Assembly: GCA_007130415.1 (NCBI GenBank)
Contig: SLSN01000044.1
Coordinates: 1-20,170, forward strand
From: Patescibacteria group bacterium
GTDB lineage: Bacteria > Patescibacteriota > Dojkabacteria > SC72 > T1SED10-24
DNA length: 20,170 nucleotides
Direction: 5' to 3'
Shown: positions 1 to 7,107 of the stretch, piece after piece
How the letters are laid out: every line of letters starts with the position of its first letter
How positions within the stretch are numbered: the stretch's first letter is position 1
Position numbers and translations under genes: made by a program
Notes under the pieces: model-generated
The model's database searches: none
What the model saw: only the letters and a program-made list of their open reading frames with translations
Told to the model about the DNA's origin: nothing

Positions 1-921
1 CACAGGATACCTATTTGGTACAAAGGAGGGAAGAAGGCATATGATGAGTCTTTGGAAAACCCAGAGAAGAAAATCGAATCTGAGGCGGTATTTTCAGTTG
101 AAAGTCCAGGGGAAGGTTACGAGCAAGAAACAGATGTTTTTGATACGTGGTTTAGTTCAGGTCAATGGCCATTTTCAACTTTACAAAATGGAAAACCAGG
201 GGATTTTGAAAAATACTATCCAACAAGTGTAATGGTTCATGGCAGAGACATTTTGTTCTGGTGGAGTGCAAGGATGATAATGTTGGGATTATATTGTACG
301 GATAAAACTCCTTTCTCAAAGGTTTTTGTTACAGGGATGATATTAGCTCCAGACGGTTCAAAGATGTCAAAATCCAGAGATAATTCTGTTTCTCCAGAAG
401 CTATTATTGAAAAATATGGTGCAGATGCTTTAAGACTTTGGTACTACACAGACTCTCTTGCAGGTGCAAATGCTCCACTTCGAGAAGAAAAAATTAAAGG
501 AAACAGGTTCTTTGTTAACAAAATTTGGAATGCAAGTAGATTTGTACTCATGAATATCGAGGACGAAAAGATTGATGGAGTTAAAAAACATTTAGAAAAA
601 AATAATTTTAAGGGAAAATGGATAGAAAAAACAAAAGAGTTTGAAAAAGAAATAGAAGGTTATGTTTTAGATTACAAATTTCATTTAGCTGCTGAAAAAA
701 TTCGTGAATTTTTCTGGCATACATTTTGTGATGAATGGATAGAGGAGGTTAAAAAAGATCCAAAGGAAGAGGAACTTGCACTTTTGGTCTTTATTTTAAA
801 AAGAACTTTAAAAACAATGCACCCTTTTATTCCGTTTGTAACAGAATCTGTCTGGCAAGAATTAGTAAAGCTCTCTTTAGCAGAGGAACTTTTAATGATT
901 CAGCAGAAGGATATTGGCTAA
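1..921 (+). CDS. valS: Valine--tRNA ligase, C-terminal part (5' end outside window)
   Basis: Class Ia aminoacyl-tRNA synthetase that charges tRNA-Val in the cytoplasm. The frame is open from base 1 to the stop at 919-921, so 306 residues of a longer protein are visible and internal ATGs at 41 and 52 are not starts. It opens in the CP1/late catalytic part with HRIPIWY, then DTWFSSGQWPFSTL (residues about 43-56), typical of ValRS. The signature loop DGSKMSKSRDNS has KMSKS at residues 121-125 (bases 361-375). The anticodon-binding domain follows and contains MHPFIPFVTESVWQEL near the C-terminus. Only about 181 residues follow KMSKS and the protein stops just after that helix, so the C-terminal coiled-coil arm usual in bacterial ValRS is absent. 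The stop overlaps by 4 bases the stop of the convergent gene. Identity is very secure. Confidence 0.96.
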   Translation, partial: HRIPIWYKGGKKAYDESLENPEKKIESEAVFSVESPGEGYEQETDVFDTWFSSGQWPFSTLQNGKPGDFEKYYPTSVMVHGRDILFWWSARMIMLGLYCTDKTPFSKVFVTGMILAPDGSKMSKSRDNSVSPEAIIEKYGADALRLWYYTDSLAGANAPLREEKIKGNRFFVNKIWNASRFVLMNIEDEKIDGVKKHLEKNNFKGKWIEKTKEFEKEIEGYVLDYKFHLAAEKIREFFWHTFCDEWIEEVKKDPKEEELALLVFILKRTLKTMHPFIPFVTESVWQELVKLSLAEELLMIQQKDIG

Positions 922-1505
922 GCAGCTTTTTTAATTTCGTTTATTCTTAAAATCCTATTATAATTTTCTTGGTCAGCGTTTTTTAGATATACGGAGTTTG
1001 AATTTGAAATACCCACTCCCGAAACTTTGTATTTGTTTTCTTGTTTAACTATCCATTCTCCAAAAGAAAGAAGAGAGTATCCATTATTTGTTTTGTATAG
1101 GGAGCTTTTACGTTCTTTTGAATCTTTTGTCTCTAATAATTTAGTCCAAGCTTCTAGCGGTCTTGGATCTGTGAAAACTACATTGCCTGTTTTTAATTGT
1201 TCAAAAACTAGCAAAAACTCATCCAGTTTTTTTGTTTCTTCGTTTACTCCAGCGATTAAAAATGAAGTTTTTTGATCTTCCATCTCCATATCGGGGAAAT
1301 ATTCAGACTTTGCGAGTTTGGTTTCTTTTAGGGGCTTAGATAACACGGCAAAACTTGATTTTCCGTTACCTAATATTTCATACTCTCTTTCTTTAAACTC
1401 ATGAGGTAAAAACTTTTCAACATCGACTCCTTCAACCCCTGGGGTCTCTTTCTCTATTAGGTTTATACCTAATCCTAATCCCAATCCTTCTGCATTTTTC
1501 TGCAT
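918..1505 (-). CDS. Hypothetical protein, 195 aa, no recognised family
   Basis: I do not recognise this protein. It is a soluble-looking, charged protein of 195 residues with no signal peptide or membrane segment. The N-terminus carries a glycine-leucine run (AEGLGLGLGINLIEKE), and a central stretch (FLIAGVNEETKKLDEFLLVFEQL) looks like alternating strand and helix. There are no cysteine pairs or catalytic motifs I can name. I start it at ATG 1505 rather than the in-frame TTG at 1532, because a good promoter places its -10 hexamer over that TTG, so the TTG would not be transcribed. No Shine-Dalgarno sequence precedes ATG 1505. The gene sits between convergent valS (4-base overlap of stops) and metG, whose stop codon overlaps this gene's -35 box, so it is probably a separate transcription unit. 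Confidence 0.75.
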   Translation of the reverse strand: MQKNAEGLGLGLGINLIEKETPGVEGVDVEKFLPHEFKEREYEILGNGKSSFAVLSKPLKETKLAKSEYFPDMEMEDQKTSFLIAGVNEETKKLDEFLLVFEQLKTGNVVFTDPRPLEAWTKLLETKDSKERKSSLYKTNNGYSLLSFGEWIVKQENKYKVSGVGISNSNSVYLKNADQENYNRILRINEIKKAA

Positions 1506-1531
1506 GTTGATTAGTAGTAATATATTTATCA

Positions 1532-1560
1532 ATTATGTTATAGGATTTTCTGTTTGTCAA
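1532..1560 (-). promoter_or_regulatory. Sigma-70-type promoter of the 918-1505 gene
   Basis: On the minus strand TTGACA (1555-1560) is followed after exactly 17 bases by CATAAT (1532-1537). This is a perfect -35 with a 5/6 match -10 at ideal spacing. The predicted transcription start is near 1525, giving a leader of about 20 bases before ATG 1505. The -35 box overlaps the metG stop codon (1557-1559). Confidence 0.65.
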
Positions 1561-4001
1561 CCTTTTGAGGAAGTTAGTTTAAGTCCTTCTTCTAATAGTC
1601 TCATAGCTTTTTCTAAATCTTCTTTTGGTAGTGCCTCATGCCCCTGCATTATCACTAAAACATCAGTTGTTTTGTTTGTAACTTTTGTTCTATCAGACTG
1701 TTTGGTATCAAGCCTGCAAATTACTCCTTCTTCATCTGTGTAAGCATATTCCCCTTTTTTTGCAAAAAGTTTGTCCTTTTTTCTAATTGTTTTCAAAAGT
1801 TGATTCTTTTTTAAAATTCCAAATTTTACATCTCCTTCAATTTTAGAAATATCGTGTACACCTATTGAAACACCGGTAAGCGCTGAAACAGCGTTGTAAA
1901 CATCTACTAGCGTATTTATGTTTGGAATTTTCCCCTTCTCTTTAATCGCTTCTACGAGAACTTGACTTGAAGGAGTAATAGCTTTTTCTTTTGAATATTT
2001 ATTATGTAAGTCCCAATATTTTTTAAAGACTTCTTTTTTCTCCCAATTTTCCTCGGAATATTTTTTTATTGTTTTTTCCGTAAGATCATTTACCCACTTT
2101 TTTACTTTAGGGCTTTTTCTTTTTACTTCAATATTATGAAAGCATTTCCAGATTACGGGAATTTCTTCTAAATTTTTCTCTATTGAAAAATTTATATCTT
2201 TTGTTTTTAATAATTTTTTTTCTTCAAAACTTTTTTCATCCTCATTTCTTAATTCTTCTGAGTAATCAACTTTTGTAAAAACAATTTCAGGTTGATTTAT
2301 TTTATGCCTAGAAGATACTTCCGTGAAAAGCCAACAATTTACATAGTTATCAATCGTTCCTTTTTCTGCTAGCTCTTTATTAGGGTCATATTCTTCGTTA
2401 AAATTTAAAAGACAGTTTAGTTTTTCTGCAGACTGGGGCATGAAAGGCTTTATCAAAATCCTTAGGGCGTTTACTATTTGTATGGAATTGTAGATAGTAT
2501 TTTCTGCGTGGCTATAGTTCTCTTTAATTTCTTCCCAGGGTGCTTGGTCATTAAAATATTTATTACCGAAATGTCCTAATTCTAAAACATTTTCTATGGC
2601 TTTGACAAAAGAGCAGTCTTCTATATTCTTGGAACAATTCTCGAAGGCTTGTTGTATTGCTTTATCAACTTCTTCAGAAAGTTCTCCTTCAGGAACAGTG
2701 CTATTAAATCTAGTTTCTGTAAAAGAAAGAACCCTGTTTATTAAATTACCTAAATTTGCAACAAGTTCATTATTGTTTGCATCTACAAAATCTTTCCAAA
2801 CAAATTCTCTGTCGTGGTTTTCTGGTGCGTATTTTGTACAAAAATATCGAATTAAATCAGGATTGTAGGAATCTAGAAGTTTTTCTAGAGTGATACCTGT
2901 TTTATCTTCTTTTGACATTTTCTTTCCTTTATACATCAGGATTTTATTTGCAGGTATATTGAAAGGTAGGTTAAGTGGAGCAGGGGTTTTTTCGTTTGGA
3001 AGCAAATACTCACCAAACTGCTCTTTATTTGAATATTTGTTGTTGTAGGCTATCAGCTCTGCAGGCCAAATTATTGTATGAAAAGGTACATTCCCTCCAG
3101 CTATGAAGTAGTAGTGCTTACACTTGGGGTCTTTCCAAAATTCTTCCCATGCATTTGTTTCGTCCATTTTAGAAGCCCACTCTATTGAAGCTGAGAGATA
3201 GCCTACTACGGCCTCAATCCAGACGTAAATGCTTTTCTCCTCCCATCCCTCTACAGGCACTGGAACACCAAAGCTAATGTCTCTTGTTACAGCCCTTGGT
3301 TTTAAACCAATTTTTAGGAAACCTAATGTTGATGACCTTACCCATTTTCGCCATCTCGGACTAGTTTTTTTTATCCAGGATTTAAGCTCCTTTGAAGTTT
3401 TGGACAAGGTCATGTAATAGTGTTTAGTTTTTCTTAATACTGGTTTTGCATCTGAAATCGCACTGTAAGGATCTCTCAAATCTTCAGGGGAAAGAAATTC
3501 GCTACATTCTGGACACTCGTCTCCTCTTGCATTGGTGTTTTCGCATTTTGGACAAGTTCCTTTTACATAGCGGTCAGGTAAAAATTTTTTTGCCTGAGGG
3601 TCATAGTACTGTGTTGTTTTCTTAATAGTAAGGTAGCCGTTTCTGTTTAAAACTTTGAAAATATTCTGAACAACTTCTCTATGATTTTCGGTTGTAGTAG
3701 TGGTGTAATTGTCATAAAGGAAGGACAACTTGTTATAGGTGTCTTTTATTTCCTTGTGATTTTTTTCAGCAAGCTTTTCAGGGGTAGTGTTTTGTTTATG
3801 TGCTTCAAGTTCAACAGGTGCGCCGTGACAGTCACTACCTGAAACCATCAAAACTTTGTTACCTCTTAATCTGTGATATCTGGCAAAAATGTCGCAAACA
3901 ACATATTGTCCAGCTAGATGACCAAAGTGGACATTGCCGTTTGCATAGGGCCAGGAAACACCTATGAATATTTTCTTTTTTGTGTTATACTTTTTTACCA
4001 T
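1557..4001 (-). CDS. metG: Methionine--tRNA ligase with fused C-terminal B3/B4 editing-like domain
   Basis: Charges tRNA-Met and initiator tRNA. Numbering from ATG 4001 gives 814 aa, clearly longer than usual. The order is: catalytic Rossmann fold with WPYANGNVHFGH (HIGH motif 25-28); a zinc knuckle with C150, C153, C163 and C166; VWIEAVVGYLSASIEWA; YYFIAGGNVPFHTIIWPA; the KMSKS loop as KMSKE at 361-365; a helical anticodon-binding domain ending near INQPEIVFTKVD (568-579). Residues about 605-808 are not the usual EMAP-II-like tRNA-binding domain. They match a full-length COG3382 protein, the PheRS-beta B3/B4 domain, with TLVDVYNAVSALTG, GVHDISKIEGD and QSDRTKVTNKTTDVLVI. The GKDN motif of MetRS reads AGGN here. 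An upstream in-frame ATG at 4022 overlaps the apparent -10 box, so 4001 is preferred. Divergent from the PilN-like gene. The MetRS call is certain; the fused-domain role is inference. Confidence 0.95.
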   Translation of the reverse strand: MVKKYNTKKKIFIGVSWPYANGNVHFGHLAGQYVVCDIFARYHRLRGNKVLMVSGSDCHGAPVELEAHKQNTTPEKLAEKNHKEIKDTYNKLSFLYDNYTTTTTENHREVVQNIFKVLNRNGYLTIKKTTQYYDPQAKKFLPDRYVKGTCPKCENTNARGDECPECSEFLSPEDLRDPYSAISDAKPVLRKTKHYYMTLSKTSKELKSWIKKTSPRWRKWVRSSTLGFLKIGLKPRAVTRDISFGVPVPVEGWEEKSIYVWIEAVVGYLSASIEWASKMDETNAWEEFWKDPKCKHYYFIAGGNVPFHTIIWPAELIAYNNKYSNKEQFGEYLLPNEKTPAPLNLPFNIPANKILMYKGKKMSKEDKTGITLEKLLDSYNPDLIRYFCTKYAPENHDREFVWKDFVDANNNELVANLGNLINRVLSFTETRFNSTVPEGELSEEVDKAIQQAFENCSKNIEDCSFVKAIENVLELGHFGNKYFNDQAPWEEIKENYSHAENTIYNSIQIVNALRILIKPFMPQSAEKLNCLLNFNEEYDPNKELAEKGTIDNYVNCWLFTEVSSRHKINQPEIVFTKVDYSEELRNEDEKSFEEKKLLKTKDINFSIEKNLEEIPVIWKCFHNIEVKRKSPKVKKWVNDLTEKTIKKYSEENWEKKEVFKKYWDLHNKYSKEKAITPSSQVLVEAIKEKGKIPNINTLVDVYNAVSALTGVSIGVHDISKIEGDVKFGILKKNQLLKTIRKKDKLFAKKGEYAYTDEEGVICRLDTKQSDRTKVTNKTTDVLVIMQGHEALPKEDLEKAMRLLEEGLKLTSSKG

Positions 4002-4020
4002 ATATATTTGATGACTTGTC

Positions 4021-4046
4021 ATTATACTATAGTTTTATGTTATACT
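4021..4046. promoter_or_regulatory. Divergent promoter region, metG / PilN-like gene
   Basis: On the minus strand TATAAT (4021-4026) lies 19 bases upstream of metG ATG 4001 and overlaps the alternative ATG at 4022; its -35 is poor (TTTCAG or TTCAGT). On the plus strand TATACT (4041-4046) ends only 5 bases before the PilN-like ATG at 4052, so its transcript should begin at or next to the start codon. A possible plus-strand -35 is TTGTCA (4016-4021) at a long 19-base spacing. A second TATACT sits at 4023-4028. Neither gene has a Shine-Dalgarno sequence here. Confidence 0.5.
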
Positions 4047-4051
4047 GAAAC

Positions 4052-4609
4052 ATGGGAAAGAAACTGCCTAATTCTATAAATTTGATTGACACTATAAATC
4101 CTCCAGGTGATACTTTTACCATTTTTTATGAGTGGACCTTTACTATAGGCAGATATCTTTTGATATTTGTTCAAATTATTGTGATAGTCGTTTTTATTAT
4201 AAGGTTGACTGTGGATAGAATAAATAATGACTTGACACATGATATAAACAATCAGGTTGAACTTTTACTACAAGCTAATGTAAGACAAAATGAAGGAAAG
4301 TATCGTAATTTTCAGACCTTGTTAAAGGATTTGGACTCATTAGATGAGACTCAAGTAAAATATGCGAGAACAATTATTGCTGTTTTAGATAGTATCCCTG
4401 GTGAGATTACGCTGGATTCATTTTCTTTCAATAACAAAAGAGTAAACTCAACTTTTGTAACAGAGTCTTTAGACGATATTAAAAGATATGAAAATTTCTT
4501 AAAACAAAGCCCTGAATATTCTGATGTAAGAATAAATCTTGAAATTGTAGCAGAGGAAGAATATGAATTTAGTGCAAGTTATATAATTGATAAACAAGAG
4601 GAGTTATGA
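4052..4609 (+). CDS. PilN-like type IV pilus assembly protein
   Basis: Inner-membrane assembly protein of a type IV pilus alignment subcomplex, 185 aa. The N-terminus has the PilN-style cytoplasmic motif SINLIDTINPPGD (residues 8-20), which in characterised systems docks to PilM. A single membrane segment follows (about 34-53, LLIFVQIIVIVVFIIRL), then a coiled-coil-like stretch (about 55-100) and a small alpha/beta domain (IPGEITLDSFSFNNKRV, then repeating strand/helix). This is the usual PilN layout and length. The start codon lies 5 bases after a TATACT hexamer with no Shine-Dalgarno, suggesting leaderless translation. Its stop overlaps the next gene's start in an ATGA arrangement, so the two are translationally coupled. 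No pilM precedes it. Assignment rests on architecture and the N-terminal motif, not strong residue identity. Confidence 0.72.
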   Translation: MGKKLPNSINLIDTINPPGDTFTIFYEWTFTIGRYLLIFVQIIVIVVFIIRLTVDRINNDLTHDINNQVELLLQANVRQNEGKYRNFQTLLKDLDSLDETQVKYARTIIAVLDSIPGEITLDSFSFNNKRVNSTFVTESLDDIKRYENFLKQSPEYSDVRINLEIVAEEEYEFSASYIIDKQEEL

Positions 4610-5217
4610 GTAAAGAAAAAATGACACATGAAGCCATTCTTATAATAAATGAGAAAAAAAGAGAGGTCGCAATCTTTATCGTGATAACCTTGGTGATTTT
4701 AGTTATTTTAGTTGTTTTCCCAATAAGGTTGATGGCTTTGAAAATCGTGCAGATAAACAGTGAAATAGAAGGAAAAAGGCAAATTAAAGAGCAGTTGGAA
4801 ACTAAAATCAACAATTTTGCACAGCTAAATACGGAATATCAGGAAATAAGAGAGGACTTAAAGGATTTTCCTTTGGTTTATCCAAATCAAGGAGACTATT
4901 CATTATTTGTTGCGAATTTAGATGAAATTTGTAATGCAAATTCTTTTCGCCTAAGAAGTGTTAATATTGGTAGGGAACGATTAAGAGGAGAGGAAAATCC
5001 ATATGAAATACTCGATATTTGGAGTGCTAACATAAATGTTATGGGTAGGAGAAGTGACTTGGTTCATCTTTTAGAGGATATAGAGGCTATGCCCATGTTT
5101 CCAACTGTACGTTTATTAAGCTATTCTAATGAATTAGATGAAGATGATTTTTTAACTTTTAACATATCGATAAGGTTATATGGGGTTGATAGTCCTGGTA
5201 TTTATATTGATATTTAA
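4606..5217 (+). CDS. PilO-like type IV pilus assembly protein
   Basis: Likely partner of the preceding PilN-like protein, 203 aa. It has a short cytoplasmic tail, one membrane helix (about residues 20-41, EVAIFIVITLVILVILVVF), a coiled coil (about 44-85, rich in Q, E and K) and a ferredoxin-like C-terminal domain. The region around VYPNQGDYSLFVANLDEICNAN, followed by later strands (SANINVMGRRSDLVHLLEDI), fits the PilO pattern in which the domain reads as two similar halves. The start overlaps the PilN-like stop by 4 bases and is preceded by GAGGAG very close to the ATG. The PilN-PilO order supports the call. The pilin, motor ATPases and PilM are not in this window. Confidence 0.7.
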   Translation: MSKEKMTHEAILIINEKKREVAIFIVITLVILVILVVFPIRLMALKIVQINSEIEGKRQIKEQLETKINNFAQLNTEYQEIREDLKDFPLVYPNQGDYSLFVANLDEICNANSFRLRSVNIGRERLRGEENPYEILDIWSANINVMGRRSDLVHLLEDIEAMPMFPTVRLLSYSNELDEDDFLTFNISIRLYGVDSPGIYIDI

Positions 5218-5234
5218 AATTTTTTAAATAGAAA

Positions 5235-5627
5235 ATGGGAGTTTTAAGGAAAATGCTTTTAGTTCTAGTTGTTATACTAATAACCTCGGTTTTGTGGGTT
5301 GGGTCTAGCATTTATCTCTCTTACACACAAACAGAACTTAGAGGGGAGCTTTTAGGTTCGGAAAATATTTATGAATTTTTAAGTAAAGGTATGTTGGATG
5401 AGGTTAAAATAACAGTGGAGGATGATAAGAGATTGTTAGTAGGTGAGCTATCCGTAGACTTGCTTGAACCAATAGATCCGTATTTTTCTAAAATGGCTTT
5501 TGAGAAAATAGTAGAAAAGATAGAGACAGAGTTAATAGTTCCTCCTGTTGAATTCCATCAATTACAAAATGAAGCGATTATGAAGAGTGTAGAAACAGAA
5601 GAAACAGAAGAAACAGAAGACCTTTAA
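5235..5627 (+). CDS. Small single-pass membrane protein, third gene of the pilus-like operon
   Basis: I do not recognise the family. The 130-aa protein has a hydrophobic N-terminal signal anchor (about residues 7-29, MLLVLVVILITSVLWVGSSIYL), an extracytoplasmic part of about 85 residues, and an acidic tail of threonine-glutamate repeats (VETEETEETEDL). It follows the PilO-like gene by 17 bases, so it is probably co-transcribed, and it occupies the slot where PilP sits in classical pilMNOP operons. It lacks the lipoprotein signal and the beta-domain pattern I would expect for PilP, so I do not name it so. The start is uncertain: ATG 5235 has no Shine-Dalgarno, and ATG 5253 has AAGGA only 2 bases ahead, which is too close. 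It ends 4 bases before the convergent rpoD stop. Confidence 0.65.
   Translation: MGVLRKMLLVLVVILITSVLWVGSSIYLSYTQTELRGELLGSENIYEFLSKGMLDEVKITVEDDKRLLVGELSVDLLEPIDPYFSKMAFEKIVEKIETELIVPPVEFHQLQNEAIMKSVETEETEETEDL
5592..5618 (+). repeat. Three perfect tandem copies of a 9-base unit
   Basis: GAAACAGAA occurs three times head to tail at 5592-5600, 5601-5609 and 5610-5618, encoding Glu-Thr-Glu units at the C-terminus of the small membrane protein. The repeat is in frame, so gain or loss of a unit would only change the length of the acidic tail. Confidence 0.9.
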
Positions 5628-5631
5628 TATC

Positions 5632-6717
5632 TTAGCCCAAGTAATCATTTAATTGTTTTTCTACAGATTTCTCTTTAAGTTTCCTTAAGGCCTTTGCCTC
5701 TATTTGCCTGATCCTTTCTCTTGTTACGCCAAATTCTTTGCCGACTTCTTCTAAGGTTCTGTTTATACCATCTTCTAGGCCAAAACGAAGTGCGAGCACT
5801 CTTTTTTCTCGATCTTGTAGCTCGTCAAGAACCTCACCTATTTGATCTCTTAGGTATTCTGATGTTGCCGTTTCTTCGGGGGAAAGGGAAGATGTGTCAG
5901 GAATCATATCTTGCAATTGATTGTCTTTTTCTTCCCCTATTGGTGTAGAAAGGGATGAAGGATTTTGGTTTATTTTTACAATGTCTGATATTTTGTGGGG
6001 CTCTATACCCATCTCTGCTGCAATTTCTTCATCTTTAGGCTTTCTTCCTAGTTTTGCTGTTAAAATAGCATTAACTTTATTATATTTGTTAATAGTTTCA
6101 ATCATATGCACAGGTATCCTAATGGTTCTTGCTTGATCAGCTATGGCTCTAGTTATAGCTTGTCTAATCCACCATGTAGCATATGTTGAAAATTTGAAAC
6201 CTCTTTTGTAATCAAACTTTTCTACGGCTTTCATCAAACCAAGGTTTCCTTCTTGGATTAAATCTAGCAACTCTAAACCATGTTTAGCATATTTTTTTGC
6301 GACACTCACGACTAATCTCAAGTTTGCTGTGATCAAAAGCTGAGCTGCTTCCTTTTCTCCCTTTTCCATTCTTTTAGCTAGAATTATTTCTTCTTCTGCT
6401 GTTAAAAGAGGAATTTTTCCAATTTCATGTAAGTAAGAACGAACAGCATCTGTAGAAATACTGGCTTGTATTGTTTTTAAAATACGGATTTTCTTTTCTA
6501 GTGTAAGGTCCTCATCCTTATCCTTTTGTTCATCTTCTGAGTTTATTACTTCTATTCCTTCTTGTTGGAGTAGAGTAAAAATTTCATCAAGTAATTCAAT
6601 ATCTTCCTCTACAAAAGTAAACTCTTCTAAAAGGTCTTCTTGTGAAAGAAAACCCATCTTCTTACCCTTTTTTATTAATTCTTTGATCCCCTTTTCTTTT
6701 CTTTTTGATGCAGTCAT
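5632..6717 (-). CDS. rpoD: RNA polymerase primary sigma factor (sigma-70/RpoD)
   Basis: Housekeeping sigma factor, 361 aa, directing core RNA polymerase to -35/-10 promoters. A short region 1.1-like helical N-terminus (about 8-58) and an acidic linker (about 60-72) precede region 1.2 ([21 protein letters not shown], 90-110). Region 2 spans about 128-198, with [38 protein letters not shown] and [20 protein letters not shown], the -10 recognition and melting segment. Region 3 covers about 207-285. Region 4 has the -35-reading helix-turn-helix [20 protein letters not shown] (321-340). There is no large non-conserved insertion, as in short Gram-positive-type primary sigmas. The matching promoters seen across the window (TTGACA/TATAAT) fit it. 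It is divergent from a zinc-ribbon gene and converges on the pilus-like operon with a 4-base gap. No clear Shine-Dalgarno precedes the ATG. Confidence 0.97.
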   Translation of the reverse strand: MTASKRKEKGIKELIKKGKKMGFLSQEDLLEEFTFVEEDIELLDEIFTLLQQEGIEVINSEDEQKDKDEDLTLEKKIRILKTIQASISTDAVRSYLHEIGKIPLLTAEEEIILAKRMEKGEKEAAQLLITANLRLVVSVAKKYAKHGLELLDLIQEGNLGLMKAVEKFDYKRGFKFSTYATWWIRQAITRAIADQARTIRIPVHMIETINKYNKVNAILTAKLGRKPKDEEIAAEMGIEPHKISDIVKINQNPSSLSTPIGEEKDNQLQDMIPDTSSLSPEETATSEYLRDQIGEVLDELQDREKRVLALRFGLEDGINRTLEEVGKEFGVTRERIRQIEAKALRKLKEKSVEKQLNDYLG

Positions 6718-6730
6718 ATTTTACAGAGTA

Positions 6731-6739
6731 TGTTATAAT
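6731..6739 (+). promoter_or_regulatory. Extended -10 promoter of the zinc-ribbon gene
   Basis: TGTTATAAT is a perfect extended -10 (TGn followed by TATAAT at 6734-6739) with no good -35. It predicts a transcript starting near 6746 with a leader of about 25 bases. AAGGA sits about 5 bases before ATG 6771 as a Shine-Dalgarno sequence. This is one of the few genes in the window with a conventional leader. Confidence 0.55.
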
Positions 6740-6770
6740 TAAGATATAAAATAATATTATTAAGGACGTT

Positions 6771-7106
6771 ATGTTAGATAAGTCCCTTCGTAAACAAAAA
6801 AGGTTTTTTATAGATAGAATTGCCAAGTTTTGTGACAAATGTGGTAGTGCTTACCATTTAAGTGATGTTCAAGTTATCCAAGAAAAAGGACCATCCGCAA
6901 TTATACACTTTTCTTGTAGAAATTGTAAATCTAGTAACGTTGCAAACTTTGTTTCCCCAATGGGTTTTACTACTAGAATACCAATTAATTCTGATTTAAC
7001 AATTAATGAATTTCCGAAATTTGCTTCCGGAGAAACGGTTTCTCTTGATGATGTTTTAGAAGTATATATTTGTTTCGAGAATGGTAAGGGGTGTATCAAG
7101 ATATAA
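6771..7106 (+). CDS. Small zinc-ribbon protein, 111 aa
   Basis: Hypothetical soluble protein. A basic N-terminus (LRKQKRFFIDRIAKF) leads into a treble-clef or zinc-ribbon-like site formed by C21/C24 (FCDKCGSAYHLSD) and C49/C52 (SCRNCKSSN). A C-terminal part follows without cysteines in metal-site spacing (NEFPKFASGETVSLDDVLEVY). Four cysteines in two CxxC knuckles 25 residues apart indicate one bound zinc. I cannot name the family; a nucleic-acid or ribosome-associated role is possible but unproved. It is transcribed divergently from rpoD with 53 bases between start codons, has a good promoter and Shine-Dalgarno, and stops one base before the convergent epimerase-DUF4012 gene. Confidence 0.75.
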   Translation: MLDKSLRKQKRFFIDRIAKFCDKCGSAYHLSDVQVIQEKGPSAIIHFSCRNCKSSNVANFVSPMGFTTRIPINSDLTINEFPKFASGETVSLDDVLEVYICFENGKGCIKI

Positions 7107-7107
7107 G

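Noticed and set aside
1506..1532. In-frame TTG start extending the 918-1505 gene by nine codons
   Set aside because: The TTG at 1532 lies inside the -10 hexamer of the only good promoter, so it would not be on the transcript; the added residues MINILLLIN show no family signal.
4002..4022. Longer metG start at ATG 4022
   Set aside because: This ATG overlaps the minus-strand TATAAT at 4021-4026. Homologous MetRSs begin only about ten residues before the HIGH-motif strand, which fits ATG 4001. A different promoter could still make 4022 the true start.
4040..4240. 66-codon minus-strand frame over the PilN-like gene start
   Set aside because: It lies entirely opposite the membrane segment of the PilN-like gene and crosses the divergent promoter; no independent coding evidence.
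5628..5631. Possible terminator between the pilus-like operon and rpoD
   Set aside because: Only four bases separate the stops and no inverted repeat with a T-tract is present on either strand.
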